A stretch of DNA of 64,000 nt from Bradyrhizobium sp. (GCF_016219575.1 NZ_JACRMG010000009.1:1116001-1180000), one strand, 5' to 3'; numbered from the stretch's first letter, positions 31,324 through 40,635 are shown. Notes: generated from the letters alone by a model not told the origin. A program made the numbers and translations.

Positions 31324-32616
31324 ATGGTCGATGTCGCGCCGCAGGCTGTCACCCGATCCGACGCTGCCGCAAAACCCTCGCCCACGCGCTATTACGTGCT
31401 TGGGCTACTCACGATCGTCTACGCCCTCAACTTTCTCGACCGCACCATTTTCAACGTTCTGATCGAGCCGATCAAAAAGGAGTTCGCGCTGAGCGACACC
31501 ATGATGGGCCTGCTCGCGGGCTTCGGCTTCGTGCTGTTCTACTCGATCTGCGGCATTCCGATCGCGCGCATCGCCGACCGCATCAACCGCCTCAACATCG
31601 TCGCGATCGCCTTTGCGTTCTGGAGCGCGATGACGTGCTTCTGCGGCATGGCACAGAACGTCACCATGATGACGCTGGCCAGGATCGGCGTCGGCATCGG
31701 CGAGTCCGCAGGCACGCCCGCCTCGCAGTCGATGATCGCCGATCTCTTCAACAAGAACGAACGCCCGCGTGCGCTCGGCATCTACGCCATCGGCACCTAT
31801 CTCGGCGTCTTCCTCGGCTATTTCATCGGCGGCTACGTCAACCAGCACTATGGCTGGCGAACGGCCTTCTTCGCGGCAGGCCTGCCCGGCATCGCGCTCG
31901 CCGCGGTGTTGTGGCTGACGGTGTCGGAGCCGAGGCGCGGCGCGCAGGCCGAGACCTTCACGCCGGAAACGCTTGGTCCCACGCTGCGCTTTCTCGTCAC
32001 GTCGCGCACCTTTCTCATCGTGCTGATCGGCTTTTGGCTGACCACCTTCACCAACTACGCGACGGCGGTGTGGATCCCGCCCTTCCTCGCCCGCGTGCAT
32101 CATCTGAGCAGCGCGGAGATCGGCACCTATGCCGGCACCTTCAAGGGTTTGTGCGGCATGGCCGGCACCTTGATCGGCGGCCTCGTGGTTGCGCAGATCA
32201 GCCAACGCGATGACCGCTGGAAATTGTGGGCGCCGGCGACCATGTCGGGCCTTGCCGGTCCGGTGTTCGCGGTCTGCTTCATGACGAACAGCTTCGCCGC
32301 GATGGTCGCGGCACTGGCGCTGGGCTCGTTCCTGGTCGGCTTCCATCTCGGGCCGATCTTTGCGATCGCCCAGACGGTGGCACGTCCCAGCATGCGGGCG
32401 CTGGCGTCCGCCATCATCCTGCTTTCTGCGACCTGCTTCGGCCAGGGCGTCGGCCCGCTGGTGGTGGGCGCGCTGAACGATGTCCTGAAGGCCGACTTCG
32501 GCGCCCAGGCGGTGCGCTATTCGCTGCTGTCGACGGCAGTGACGACCATGCTGGGGGCGCTACTTTTCGTGGTCGCGGCGCGCTGGATCCGGAGCGACAT
32601 CAAGCGGGCGGATTGA
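31324..32616 (+). CDS. MFS transporter (spinster-like, probably aromatic acid or organic anion)
   Basis: 430 residues with 12 predicted membrane helices. Family signs are FLDRTIFNVLIEPIKKEF after helix 1, the GxxxDRxxR-like loop RIADRINRLN after helix 2, and RIGVGIGESAGTPASQSMIADLF in helix 4-5. GGG GGAAGA precedes the ATG. Same transcription unit as the Rieske oxygenase, so a substrate importer is the simplest reading. Confidence 0.9.
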   Translation: MVDVAPQAVTRSDAAAKPSPTRYYVLGLLTIVYALNFLDRTIFNVLIEPIKKEFALSDTMMGLLAGFGFVLFYSICGIPIARIADRINRLNIVAIAFAFWSAMTCFCGMAQNVTMMTLARIGVGIGESAGTPASQSMIADLFNKNERPRALGIYAIGTYLGVFLGYFIGGYVNQHYGWRTAFFAAGLPGIALAAVLWLTVSEPRRGAQAETFTPETLGPTLRFLVTSRTFLIVLIGFWLTTFTNYATAVWIPPFLARVHHLSSAEIGTYAGTFKGLCGMAGTLIGGLVVAQISQRDDRWKLWAPATMSGLAGPVFAVCFMTNSFAAMVAALALGSFLVGFHLGPIFAIAQTVARPSMRALASAIILLSATCFGQGVGPLVVGALNDVLKADFGAQAVRYSLLSTAVTTMLGALLFVVAARWIRSDIKRAD

Positions 32617-32791
32617 GCCGGTAACGGTATCCAGACGCCGGCAAGCGGCCGACCCCTAGCGAAAACCCGGCGAAACGGCCCGAAAAACCGGCCGGATGAA
32701 ACCATTTTGCCGGAATCGCGAAACGATCCTGAAACAGAGGGGGAGTACGTGTTTGAGCCATAGAGGCGGCACAGTCCGTCGGGAGGCTTAG

Positions 32792-32986
32792 ATGAACCAC
32801 TCCATTCATTCAGCGGACAAGGCGACCCACCTGAAGATTGTGGTCGTCGCGCTCGTGGCCGGTATTGCGGTGGCCGCGCTCGGTATTTCCGCCCGTACCA
32901 ATGCTGATTATTCCCAGACCGCTCACGTCGTGAAGGCCGGCAAGCCGGTGGTCGTCACCAGCTCGGACATTTCCAAGGTCCAGTAA
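32792..32986 (+). CDS. Small single-span membrane or exported protein, unknown function
   Basis: 64 residues with a basic/polar N-terminus, one hydrophobic helix (KIVVVALVAGIAVAALGISA, about 15-34) and a short polar tail ending DISKVQ. A good GGGAGG lies 7 bases before the ATG, and an intrinsic terminator follows at 33016. Small genes of this kind are frequent in Bradyrhizobium; function is unknown. A monocistronic unit. Confidence 0.75.
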   Translation: MNHSIHSADKATHLKIVVVALVAGIAVAALGISARTNADYSQTAHVVKAGKPVVVTSSDISKVQ

Positions 32987-33015
32987 GACCAACGCCTTCT
33001 CACGCAACGAAAACG

Positions 33016-33037
33016 GCCGCCTTCGGGCGGCTTTTTT
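33016..33037 (+). terminator. Intrinsic terminator of the small membrane protein gene
   Basis: GCCGCC-TTCG-GGCGGC stem-loop with a six-T tail, 29 bases after the 32986 stop. Confidence 0.95.
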
Positions 33038-33120
33038 GTTGGCGGCTGAAGCGTTTCAGCCACAGCGGAACCTCGCGCCCGACGGTATGCTGCTGCAAAT
33101 TTTGATCCGAGGGCCGGTTG

Positions 33121-33891
33121 ATGAGGAAGATAGTTCTTGGACTCAGCGCGGCGGTGTTGGGTGCAACGTCCGCTTCGGCAGCCGATTTGGCCGCGAGGCC
33201 CTACACCAAGGTGCCGGCGCCTGTGATCTCCGTCTACAACTGGACCGGCTTCTATGTCGGTATCAATGGCGGTGGCGGCTCCTCCCGCAAGTGCTGGGAT
33301 TTGGTGGAATTTTTCGGCGCGGCCGTTAATCCGATCCAGGCAGAAGGCTGTCACAACGCAACCGGCGGCACTGCCGGCGGACAGGTCGGCTATCGCTGGC
33401 AGGCGACCAACTGGGTATTCGGCGTGGAAGCGCAGGGTAACTGGGCGAACTTCAGGGGCAGCAACGCCAATACCTCGGCGTTTGGCGGCGGCGTCACCGA
33501 TGTCAGCAAGATCGATGCGTTCGGCCTGTTTACCGGCCAGATCGGTTATGCCGTGAATTCCGTCCTGTTTTATGTGAAAGGCGGCGCGGCCGTCGTCCGC
33601 GACAAGTATGACATTCAGGTCACTGCGACCGGCGTGTCGACTTTTGCCGGCTCCGAAACCCGGTGGGGTGGCGCGGTCGGCGCAGGCGTCGAATTTGGCT
33701 TCGCACCAAACTGGTCGGTTGCCCTCGAATACGATCATCTGTTCATGGGGCGAAGCGATGTTCGGTTGAACTCAACCCCGGCGTTTGCCCCGATTGCAGC
33801 GACCAGCACGCATCGCATTGGCCAAGATGTCGATATCGGAACGGTTCGGGTGAACTACCGGTTCGGCGGGCCGGTCGTGGCGAAGTACTGA
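33121..33891 (+). CDS. Outer-membrane beta-barrel protein, Omp25/31 porin-like family
   Basis: 256 residues with a signal peptide (1-20, cleavage at ASA-AD). The mature start DLAARPYTKVPAPV, followed by YNWTGFYVGINGGGG, is the hallmark of the rhizobial Omp25/31 family. Alternating hydrophobic strands and a C-terminal VNYRF-like end support a small barrel. An adjacent TTG upstream is ignored in favour of ATG 33121. The gene has its own terminator at 33922. Structural surface protein. Confidence 0.92.
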   Translation: MRKIVLGLSAAVLGATSASAADLAARPYTKVPAPVISVYNWTGFYVGINGGGGSSRKCWDLVEFFGAAVNPIQAEGCHNATGGTAGGQVGYRWQATNWVFGVEAQGNWANFRGSNANTSAFGGGVTDVSKIDAFGLFTGQIGYAVNSVLFYVKGGAAVVRDKYDIQVTATGVSTFAGSETRWGGAVGAGVEFGFAPNWSVALEYDHLFMGRSDVRLNSTPAFAPIAATSTHRIGQDVDIGTVRVNYRFGGPVVAKY

Positions 33892-33921
33892 CCGCATCCG
33901 GTTCCGACCAAAGCGACTTCA

Positions 33922-33946
33922 AAGCCCCGTATAATCGGGGCTTTTT
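33922..33946 (+). terminator. Intrinsic terminator of the outer-membrane protein gene
   Basis: AAGCCCCG-TATAAT-CGGGGCTT perfect stem with a short T run, 31 bases after the 33891 stop. Confidence 0.93.
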
Positions 33947-33992
33947 CGTTGCCGGTGCCTTGATGAATGTCGATGCCGGGCTCTGATCGGAA

Positions 33993-34069
33993 TGGCGCGA
34001 GAGACGGGACTCGAACCCGCGGCCTCCGCCGTGACAGGGCGGCGCTCTAACCAACTGAGCTACTCCCGC
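33993..34069 (-). tRNA. tRNA-Asp (GTC)
   Basis: 77 bases including an encoded CCA. Acceptor GCGGGAG pairs with CTCTCGC, the D-arm AGCTCAGTTGGTTAGAGC and T-arm GCGGGTTCGAGTCCCGT are standard, and the anticodon loop is CTGTCAC with GTC. Confidence 0.97.
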
Positions 34070-34317
34070 GAATTGCCGAATTCAGCTCGATCCGCGCAGG
34101 ATCGAGGGCATAAAGGCGTCCCCCCGCTTAGTCAAGGCAAGTTGCAAACCCCTGCACCGGAAGGGTGATCTGGGCGGCGGGCGCGGCACAAAGTCCGGCC
34201 TTTTCAGGCCGAAACAGCATGGTCAGCCCTGCCCCGAATCAAATAAGGCCTGATTTGGCTCGATCGCCGCAAGCCTGTTCCGGCCGGCGCTACAGGCCGT
34301 CCCGAGGGAACGCCGAC

Positions 34318-34617
34318 ATGGCGAAAAAAGCAGCTAGCCCAACCACCGTCACGCTGAAGCACCTGGCAGCGGAGATTGCCGACGGCCAGGACATGTCGAA
34401 GAAGCAGGCCGAGGCCATTCTCACCGACCTGGTCAGCCGGATCACACGGCATCTCAAGAAGGGCGAGCGCGTCCGCATCGTCGGCCTCGGCATCCTGCGC
34501 GTGCGCCGGCGCGCCGCCCGCATGGGCCGCAACCCCGCCACCGGCGAACCCGTTCCCATCAAGGCGAGCAAGAAGGTCGCGTTCCGCCCCTCCAAGGAAC
34601 TGCAGGAAGCCATCTGA
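34318..34617 (+). CDS. HU-family DNA-binding protein
   Basis: 99 residues from MAKKAASP. The HU/IHF fold is recognisable: LKHLAAEIADGQDMSKKQAEAILTDLVSRI dimer helices, then the FGxF-like turn as GLGILRVRRRAARMGRNPATGEPV, where the usual second Phe is replaced. The DNA-binding arm ends with KASKKVAFRPSKELQEAI. A GAGGGA lies before the ATG. It is probably an accessory nucleoid protein. Upstream 34070-34317 holds only spacer. Confidence 0.9.
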   Translation: MAKKAASPTTVTLKHLAAEIADGQDMSKKQAEAILTDLVSRITRHLKKGERVRIVGLGILRVRRRAARMGRNPATGEPVPIKASKKVAFRPSKELQEAI

Positions 34618-34731
34618 CCGGCTCGCTGCAATCATCAAGACAGCGTCATTCCGGCTCGCGATTGCGGCCCCCGGAATGGCGCTGTCTTGCTATACAGGCC
34701 CGCCCTCACTCCCACGCGCCAAGCGGATTTC

Positions 34732-35979
34732 ATGGCCCTCGATTTCAAGCACAACGTCACCGAACGTTTCCTGCGCTATGTCGTGATCGACACCCAGTCG
34801 GATCCGGCATCCGCCACCTGCCCTTCGACCGAGAAGCAGAAAAACCTCGGCCGCCTGCTTGCCGCCGAGCTGAAGGCCATGGGGCTCGCCGACGCCCATC
34901 TCGACGAGCACGGTTATGTCTATGCGACCATTCCGGCGAACACGTCGAAGAAGGTCCCGGTGATCTGCTTCTGCTCGCACATGGACACCTCCCCCGACTG
35001 CAGCGGCGCCAACGTCAAGCCGCAGATGGTGAAGAACTACCGCGGCGGCGACATCGTGCTGCCGGCGGATCCGACGCAGGTGATCCGCGTCGCCGAGCAT
35101 CCGGAATTGGCCAACCAGATCGGCCATGACATCGTCACCACCGACGGCACGACGCTGCTCGGCGCCGACAACAAGGCCGGCATTGCCGAGATCATGGATG
35201 CGGCCGAGTTCCTGATCCGGAACCCCGGCATCCGGCACGGCACGATCAAGATCCTGTTCACGCCGGACGAGGAGATCGGCCGCGGCGTCGACAAGGCCGA
35301 TCTGAAGAAGCTCGGCGCCGACTTCGCCTATACGATGGACGGCGAGACCGCCGGCACCATCGAGGACGAGACCTTTTCCGCCGACGGCGCCAGGATCACC
35401 ATCCAGGGCGTCAGCGCCCATCCCGGCTTCGCCAAGGGCCGGATGGAGCATGCGATCAAGATTGCCTCCGCCATCGTCGACCGCCTGCCGAAGGACACCT
35501 GCTCGCCGGAAACCACCGAAGGCCGCGAAGGCTTTCTGCATCCGACCGGCATCGACGGCGCGCTGGAGAGCGCAACTATCGATCTCATCGTGCGCGACTT
35601 CACCGAGCAGGGCCTGAAGCAGAAGGAAGCGCTGCTTCAATCCATCGTCCAGGACGTGATGAAGGACTATCCGCGCTCCACGTACCGGATCGAGGTCAAG
35701 CCGCAATACCGCAACATGAAGGGGGTGATCGACCGTCACCCCGAGATCGTCGACTACGCGATCGAGGCGATCCGCCGCGCCGGGCTGACGCCGGTGAAAT
35801 CCTCGATCCGCGGCGGCACCGACGGCTCGCGGCTGTCGGCCCTGGGCCTGCCCTGCCCCAACATCTTCGCCGGCGAGCACGCCTTCCACTCGCGCCTGGA
35901 ATGGGTGAGCCGGCAGGACATGGAGAAGGCGGCAGAGACCATCGTGCATCTGGCGATGATCTGGGAAGAGCGGGCATAA
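34732..35979 (+). CDS. pepT: Peptidase T (tripeptide aminopeptidase)
   Basis: M20-family zinc aminopeptidase, 415 residues from MALDFKHNV. Metal-site motifs: FCSHMDTSPDCSG (about 77-89), LLGADNKAGIAEIMDA (about 141-156) and the catalytic LFTPDEEIGRGVD (about 179-191). Further ligands are DGETAG and the C-terminal GEHAFHSRLEWVS. Cytoplasmic, releasing N-terminal residues from tripeptides. Its frame extends 15 codons upstream but the family start is used. Confidence 0.95.
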   Translation: MALDFKHNVTERFLRYVVIDTQSDPASATCPSTEKQKNLGRLLAAELKAMGLADAHLDEHGYVYATIPANTSKKVPVICFCSHMDTSPDCSGANVKPQMVKNYRGGDIVLPADPTQVIRVAEHPELANQIGHDIVTTDGTTLLGADNKAGIAEIMDAAEFLIRNPGIRHGTIKILFTPDEEIGRGVDKADLKKLGADFAYTMDGETAGTIEDETFSADGARITIQGVSAHPGFAKGRMEHAIKIASAIVDRLPKDTCSPETTEGREGFLHPTGIDGALESATIDLIVRDFTEQGLKQKEALLQSIVQDVMKDYPRSTYRIEVKPQYRNMKGVIDRHPEIVDYAIEAIRRAGLTPVKSSIRGGTDGSRLSALGLPCPNIFAGEHAFHSRLEWVSRQDMEKAAETIVHLAMIWEERA

Positions 35980-36034
35980 GGGGCCAAACGCAAAATCGCG
36001 AAAACAACCCCATGCAAAGTAGAATGGGGCCTAA

Positions 36035-36132
36035 AGCGCGATGATATTGGGACGAAACGTCATCGCGCTCTAGGTTATTGTTTGCGCATGATCTTTTCGG
36101 AAAACCGCTTCACACTTTTCCGGATCATGCGC
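36035..36132. repeat. Composite palindromic repeat, family A (copy 2)
   Basis: Two palindromes in tandem. AGCGCGATGA / TCATCGCGCT (36035-36044 with 36060-36069) is a perfect 10-bp inverted repeat. GCGCATGATC..GGATCATGCGC (36084-36132) has a core with TTCGGAAAACCGCTTCACAC. The right end touches the TAG stop of the methyltransferase gene (36132-36134). Confidence 0.85.
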
Positions 36133-36992
36133 TAGGAAGCGCGCGCAGTGACGATCCAGATCGCGCCCGGGAGCAGCACCGCGTCCCCCTTGGCGAAGGG
36201 CGCGAGCGCATCGCGGATCGACTGGATGGCGGCGGCAACCACCTCGGGCGGGTGCCCCTCCAGGGCACGGCTGGCCGGCCCGATCTCGAGCGCGCCCTGC
36301 ACGGCGGCTTCCAGCCCCCGGCCGGCGGCGATGTCGAAGGTGAGCGGACAGGCTTCCATCGCAATGTCGGTGAAGCCGGCCTCGCCAAGGATTCGCTTCA
36401 CCCGCGCTTCATCGGCGAATGCGAACGGTCCGGGATCTTCCGGTCCGAGCTGCGGCATCTTCGGCACGTGCCTGTAGACCGCCATCAGCGGCGCCATCAT
36501 CCAGCCATTCTCGCGCGGCTCGCGCCAGCACGCGAAGGCGAGCCTTCCATTCGGCCGCAGCGCCGTGCGCAGGTTCCGGAACGACAGCACGGGATCGGCG
36601 AAGAACATCACGCCGAAGCGCGACACCGCCTGATCGAAGCTCTGGGGATCGAAGGGATAGACGGTAGCGTCGGCCAGCACGTAATCGGCCGGCGCCTCCC
36701 TGGGCGTCAGCTGGCGCGCGCGCTCCAGCATCGGCACGGAAATATCGATGCCGAGCACATGGCCGGACGGCCCGACCTGTCGGGCCAGCTCGATGGCGAT
36801 GGCGCCGGTGCCGCAGCCGATGTCGAGGATGCGCTGGCCGGCCTGCGCGCCGATGCGCGCGATCAGCCGCTCCGTGACCGGCGCGAGCAGCACGTCCTGC
36901 ACGGACTGGCGCTCGGTCCAGTGCCGGCCGGCAACCCCGTTCCAGAATGCGATCTGATCGGCGTTGCGGTCATGGCCTTCAGGCAAGCTCAT
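36132..36992 (-). CDS. Class I SAM-dependent methyltransferase (UbiE-like)
   Basis: 286 residues from MSLPEGHDR. Motif I is ILDIGCGTGAIAIELAR (about 55-71), the acidic post-II residue is in VLGIDISVPML, and the motif II/III region is YPFDPQSFDQAVSRFGVMFF. The AFACW motif of UbiE/COQ5-type enzymes is present. Substrate unknown. The start overlaps nothing; an in-frame TTG three codons up is ignored. The upstream neighbour on the same strand lies 5 bases away. Confidence 0.85.
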   Translation of the reverse strand: MSLPEGHDRNADQIAFWNGVAGRHWTERQSVQDVLLAPVTERLIARIGAQAGQRILDIGCGTGAIAIELARQVGPSGHVLGIDISVPMLERARQLTPREAPADYVLADATVYPFDPQSFDQAVSRFGVMFFADPVLSFRNLRTALRPNGRLAFACWREPRENGWMMAPLMAVYRHVPKMPQLGPEDPGPFAFADEARVKRILGEAGFTDIAMEACPLTFDIAAGRGLEAAVQGALEIGPASRALEGHPPEVVAAAIQSIRDALAPFAKGDAVLLPGAIWIVTARAS

Positions 36993-36997
36993 CGCGC

Positions 36998-37279
36998 TCA
37001 ATTCGAACTCGTCCCCGTCCTGGTCTTCTTGGCGGCCGGCGCCTTGGCTTCCGGCTTCGCCGAATTGTCGCTGCGCACATTGCCCCAGGGATCGACGTCT
37101 TTTTGCGCCGGAATGTTGCCGAGCGAACGCTTGTATCTGTCCTCGGCTTCCCTTTCCTGGCGTTTTTCTTCCAGCGTCTTGTCCTTGGGCACTTCGCCGT
37201 ATTTGGGAATGGGTTTTTCCTGCGCGAATGCCGGACCGGCCAGGAAGACGGCGATCACTGCAGCGGCGACAACTCTCAT
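36998..37279 (-). CDS. Small exported protein, unknown function
   Basis: 93 residues from MRVVAAAVIAVFL with a signal peptide ending near AFA-QE. The mature part is highly charged, with a helix KTLEEKRQEREAEDRYKRSL and a low-complexity Lys/Ala/Pro tail. Start picked for GGGAG 7 bases upstream; ATGs at 37285 and 37297 are alternatives. No family recognised. Confidence 0.7.
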   Translation of the reverse strand: MRVVAAAVIAVFLAGPAFAQEKPIPKYGEVPKDKTLEEKRQEREAEDRYKRSLGNIPAQKDVDPWGNVRSDNSAKPEAKAPAAKKTRTGTSSN

Positions 37280-37428
37280 GCGCATGCTCCCGATCATTTT
37301 CGTCGCGCTCGGCTCAGAAAATCCAAACGCTACGGTAACGGTCCGTCTTCGTCGCTACGCGACTTCGGCGCGACAGCCCTCGCCCTGCGATCTCCGGCTC
37401 GCCGAGCCGTAGCCCGAAGGGCAAAGGC

Positions 37429-37505
37429 TGGTGGGCGGCTACGGATTCGAACCGCAGACCCTCTCGGTGTAAACGAGATGCTCTAACCAGCTGAGCTAGC
37501 CGCCC
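37429..37505 (-). tRNA. tRNA-Val (TAC)
   Basis: 77 bases with encoded CCA. Acceptor GGGCGGC pairs with GCCGCCC, the anticodon stem CTCGT/ACGAG-like region carries a TTTACAC loop with TAC, and the T-arm is TGCGGTTCGAATCCGTA. Confidence 0.96.
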
Positions 37506-37871
37506 TCGCCTTCCTGTTTAGCGCTGCCGTGCGGGCCAGCGCAAGCGCGGCAAACAACGCAAGAACGGCACCCCGAGGGACGCCGTTTTCGTCATATTTG
37601 CGTCGCTTTGCCGCCGCCGGGCATCAGCCACGGGTCCTCTCGTAGGCGTGCAGACTGCACCGGGCAGCTACCAGAAGCGGCGCGTCGATACCTGCCTGCG
37701 CCGCCCGGTCGGCGAGGTCGCCGATGGTGTGTTCGCCTTCGGTGGGGCGGCCGAGCACGGCGTCTCGCCGGGCACCAGCGGGGTGCCCATCGCCGCCTAC
37801 CAGTTCACGCTGAACACGCAGTCGAGCGCTGGCGAAAAGATGACATTCGTGACGATGCAGTCCGGGATCGG
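37506..37871. other. Noncoding 366-base gap with an orphan reading-frame fragment
   Basis: Between tRNA-Val and the metacaspase 3' end. It contains the degenerate copy of the lon 3' region (37566-37614). A plus-strand open frame (37648-37908) has a protein-like second half (VPIAAYQFTLNTQSSAGEK) but no ribosome site and runs into the antisense of the next gene. I read it as a possible gene remnant. Confidence 0.4.
37566..37614. repeat. Degenerate direct repeat of the lon terminator region (left copy)
   Basis: 49 bases that align to 41358-41405 with 7 mismatches and one gap by my hand alignment (about 84 percent). Both contain the terminator palindrome and end in TTGCCGC. In the right copy that is the base before the lon stop codon. 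The two copies flank the accessory block with the metacaspase gene. Confidence 0.75.
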
Positions 37872-39695
37872 TCAGTCGCAGACTTCCCGGTTCATGGGAG
37901 GGACGTAGCCGGCGTTGCCGCCGTACTTGCCGTCGTAAACCAGGCGACATCCTTTTTGGACCGGTCTGCAACCTCCTTGGCCGCAGACATACTGCGTAGC
38001 CGCTTGCGGTTTGGGCGGAGCCGCATTCGGCCGCTCCGCTTGCTGCCGGGCAGCGTTCGGCTCCTCGCGCTTCGCCGTGGGTTTCTTCACCTCTATCTTC
38101 TCGCAGGTGTTGTCATCGCCGACCTCGTAGCCTCTGCGGCAGGTGATCTTTGAGCAGCGGTCGCCGTCGGCCTTGAAGCCATGATCGCAGATCAGCGGGC
38201 AGATGCGCCCCGCCTTGCCCTTCACGGCGTCCAGCGCGTCAATGCTCGCTATCTTGACGTCCAGCTTCATACCTGAGTGCTTGATGAAGAGGTCGAGGGC
38301 CTTCTGCGACGCCGCGTTCCAGTTACCATCCACCGTGCCGGTGCTGCAGCCGACCCGGCGCAGTTCGATCTGTAGCGCGCGCGGGAGATCGACAGCAGGC
38401 TTATCCTGCGGGTCTGCCGGTGCCACGGCCGCGACCTGCTTCTTCTCTTCTGCAGGCTTCCCGGCTGCCAACCGCGCCAGATCGAGGGCGGCCTGCGCCT
38501 CCTCGGCCTGCCTGGCTTTGTCCGCCAGAATTCGTGCCTTCTCCTGTTCGGCGACTCTCGCCTTCTCGGCAGCAGCAGCCTTTTCCTGTTCGACCTGCTT
38601 CGCCTTCTCCGCCGCGATGCGGGCCTCTTCGGCCGCCTTCGCAGCAGCGGCGGCCTTGGCCTGCTCCGCTTGCCTTGCGCCTTCGGCCGCCAGGCGTGCC
38701 TTCTCCTGTTCGGCGAGACGAGCTTTCTCTACGGCTGCGACCCTTGTCTCTTCGGCCGCGATCCGTGCCAACTGTCCCTTCGCTAGGCTCGCGTAGAAGC
38801 CCTCGGGATACTGCGCGAGGAACGCGGTCCAAACGTCCCTCGTGCCGATCTGGAGCGCCAGCTCGTAGTCGCGCCGAACTGATGACTGAGGATCAGCTTG
38901 CGGCCCCGTGGCAGCGGGCTTCGCCGCAACCAGCGGAACGTCATCGCCGCCCAGAGAGCCGTAAACGTAGGGCTCCTGCTTGTTTCCGGTGTTCTTCAGG
39001 ACGTCGTCGCGGACGTAGCCGAAGGCTCGACGCAGGTCGAGACCTGGTTTGACGACATGGTTCACCAGCGCCTTCGTGAACGGGCTGTTCTTGCCGTCGC
39101 CATCAGATGCAGTCGAGCCCGCCTTCGAGGCAAACGCAATCAGGGTGTTCGGGCTGGTCGGCTCGACCTTGGCCAGGCCTCGACCGATGGCGCGAGCGGC
39201 AAGCGTACGCTTCATCGACCTTGTGAAGGGGCTGTCCCGGCACGCATCGAGGATCACCAGCCGCAGCTTCTTGGCGGGCTCGACCGACACCAGGACGCGC
39301 TCTAACGACATCGCCTCGTCGTAGATGTCGATGTCTCGCTCCAGGACGGCGTCGACCGGAACAAGGTAGTTCACGCCGTCGACCTCGATGCCATGACCTG
39401 CATAGTAGATGACAGCAACGTCGGCATCGCGGGACTTGTCTACGAAGTCGCGCAGAGCCCGTCGCATGTCAGCGATCTTGAGGTCGCGGCGGAGACTGAC
39501 ATCGTCGAAGCCCGCCGTCTTCAGGGTCTCGGCCACCAGGGCCGCGTCATTGGCGGGGTTGGGAAGCCGGGCCACCTTGTCATAAGAGGAATTGCCGATG
39601 ATCAGGGCAACCCGCTTCTCTGCGAGCGCCGGACTTCCCATGAAGCACCAGATCGCCAGCAGCAGCCCCAACCCGATGTTGCGAAGCACGCCCAT
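37872..39695 (-). CDS. Secreted caspase-like (C14) protease with coiled coil and cysteine-rich C-terminus
   Basis: 607 residues. A signal peptide (1-25, ALA-EK) is followed by a metacaspase-type p20 domain: strand RVALIIGNSSY, the catalytic histidine in YYAGHG (H101) and cysteine in LDACRD (C152). Residues about 275-300 are a linker, then 310-440 form a long Ala/Glu/Lys-rich coiled coil. A peptidoglycan-binding-like segment (LQIELRRVGCSTGTVDGNW) lies near 455, and the tail has cysteine pairs (ICPLICDHGF, CSKITCRRGYE, YVCGQGGC). Caspase-like folds cleave after basic residues in known metacaspases; the substrate here is unknown. Lies in the block between tRNA-Val and lon. Confidence 0.88.
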   Translation of the reverse strand: MGVLRNIGLGLLLAIWCFMGSPALAEKRVALIIGNSSYDKVARLPNPANDAALVAETLKTAGFDDVSLRRDLKIADMRRALRDFVDKSRDADVAVIYYAGHGIEVDGVNYLVPVDAVLERDIDIYDEAMSLERVLVSVEPAKKLRLVILDACRDSPFTRSMKRTLAARAIGRGLAKVEPTSPNTLIAFASKAGSTASDGDGKNSPFTKALVNHVVKPGLDLRRAFGYVRDDVLKNTGNKQEPYVYGSLGGDDVPLVAAKPAATGPQADPQSSVRRDYELALQIGTRDVWTAFLAQYPEGFYASLAKGQLARIAAEETRVAAVEKARLAEQEKARLAAEGARQAEQAKAAAAAKAAEEARIAAEKAKQVEQEKAAAAEKARVAEQEKARILADKARQAEEAQAALDLARLAAGKPAEEKKQVAAVAPADPQDKPAVDLPRALQIELRRVGCSTGTVDGNWNAASQKALDLFIKHSGMKLDVKIASIDALDAVKGKAGRICPLICDHGFKADGDRCSKITCRRGYEVGDDNTCEKIEVKKPTAKREEPNAARQQAERPNAAPPKPQAATQYVCGQGGCRPVQKGCRLVYDGKYGGNAGYVPPMNREVCD

Positions 39696-40113
39696 TGCAG
39701 TCCCAAGATCGCACCCAGAGCAGGGTCATTTCAAGCGCCGGCGGCGGTCTTTTCTGTGAGGTTGGTCACGTCCCATGGCGCAGTTTCGCGACTGCACCAT
39801 AGGCGGTGATTGGGATGACGATGACCGGAAGCGTGCGCTGCCGGCAGGCGATCCTGCAGGCAAGATCGGGTGACGAGCCCATGATCGCAGCGACGTCCGC
39901 TTTAGGTCGACGAGCCGACGTCGGTGATGCCAGAGATCAGGTCAGCTAAGGGCCACAAGGCGACATGAAATGATTGCGACGACAGGCTGGGACGTTGAGG
40001 TCCTCGACGCCTAGAACCCCTCCGCCTGCGACGCGCTCGTTTCGATATGGAATCGTGGGCGCCCGGAATCGGTCGCGGCCGGGGGCAATGGGTCCTTCCA
40101 CAGAGCTGTCCTG
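39696..40113. other. Noncoding 418-base gap
   Basis: Upstream of the metacaspase gene, so its promoter should be here, although I see no convincing consensus. The stretch 39900-40010 (GGTCAGCTAAGGGCCACAAG and neighbours) looks like a decayed copy of a dispersed intergenic sequence common in these genomes. No credible gene. Confidence 0.4.
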
Positions 40114-40635
40114 TTATTGCAATGGATTGCCCGCCGTTACCCTGCACGACACGCTCGATGCTTGCAGCGAGGTGAGCTGACGGACTTCCCCGTTGACTCG
40201 CCGATAGATGGCCTTGCCTCCCTCGCTCCCAAACCTTACCGATCCTTCGCAAGTCGAGAAGGCCGGGTCAAAACGGATGGTCATCTGCCCCGCGCCGGAT
40301 GCATAAGCAACGTGAGCGACAAGCTCGTTCCCGCGGAATGACATCCCCCGCGCCTCGCCTGCTTTATTGGTCGCTGCATCCGGAGCGTTTTCGGAAACGG
40401 TGGTGCCGCCTGGCTGTCCCGAGACGGTGCCGCGTTCGAAAAGCCGTCCGGTACTGCTGACATAGATCGTACGACTAACCTTCGAACTTCCGCTGCGAGG
40501 GCCTCGCGGAGTTTCCATCGTCGCTGTCACGCTGTACTGGATCTCAATTCCCTTGCCGTAGAGCTGACGAGGGGCTGCGCTTGCGCCTGTCATACTCAAA
40601 AGAACTACCATGATTACGGCAATGAATACTGGCAA
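40114..40635 (-). CDS. Exported protein of unknown function
   Basis: 173 residues when started at TTG 40635, which has AGGAGG 6 bases upstream. That start gives a clean signal peptide (LPVFIAVIMVVLLSMTGASA). An upstream ATG at 40671 is the alternative and lacks a good ribosome site. The mature part is beta-rich (GIEIQYSVTATMETPRG, SRTIYVSSTGRLFERG) with two cysteines near the C-terminus (STCEGS, VSCRV). No family recognised. Within the metacaspase block and on the same strand, but 418 bases upstream of it. Confidence 0.7.
   Translation of the reverse strand: MPVFIAVIMVVLLSMTGASAAPRQLYGKGIEIQYSVTATMETPRGPRSGSSKVSRTIYVSSTGRLFERGTVSGQPGGTTVSENAPDAATNKAGEARGMSFRGNELVAHVAYASGAGQMTIRFDPAFSTCEGSVRFGSEGGKAIYRRVNGEVRQLTSLQASSVSCRVTAGNPLQ

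Noticed and set aside
33743..34054. Frame across the tRNA-Asp region (ending in the Omp gene)
   Set aside because: It covers the tRNA and terminator on the minus strand. Its start reads like the typical tRNA-antisense peptide (ESRLSRHS), a known false gene.
37648..37908. Plus-strand frame of 86 residues next to tRNA-Val
   Set aside because: Part of it reads like protein, but it has no ribosome site and overlaps the 3' end of the metacaspase gene. Kept only as a possible remnant.
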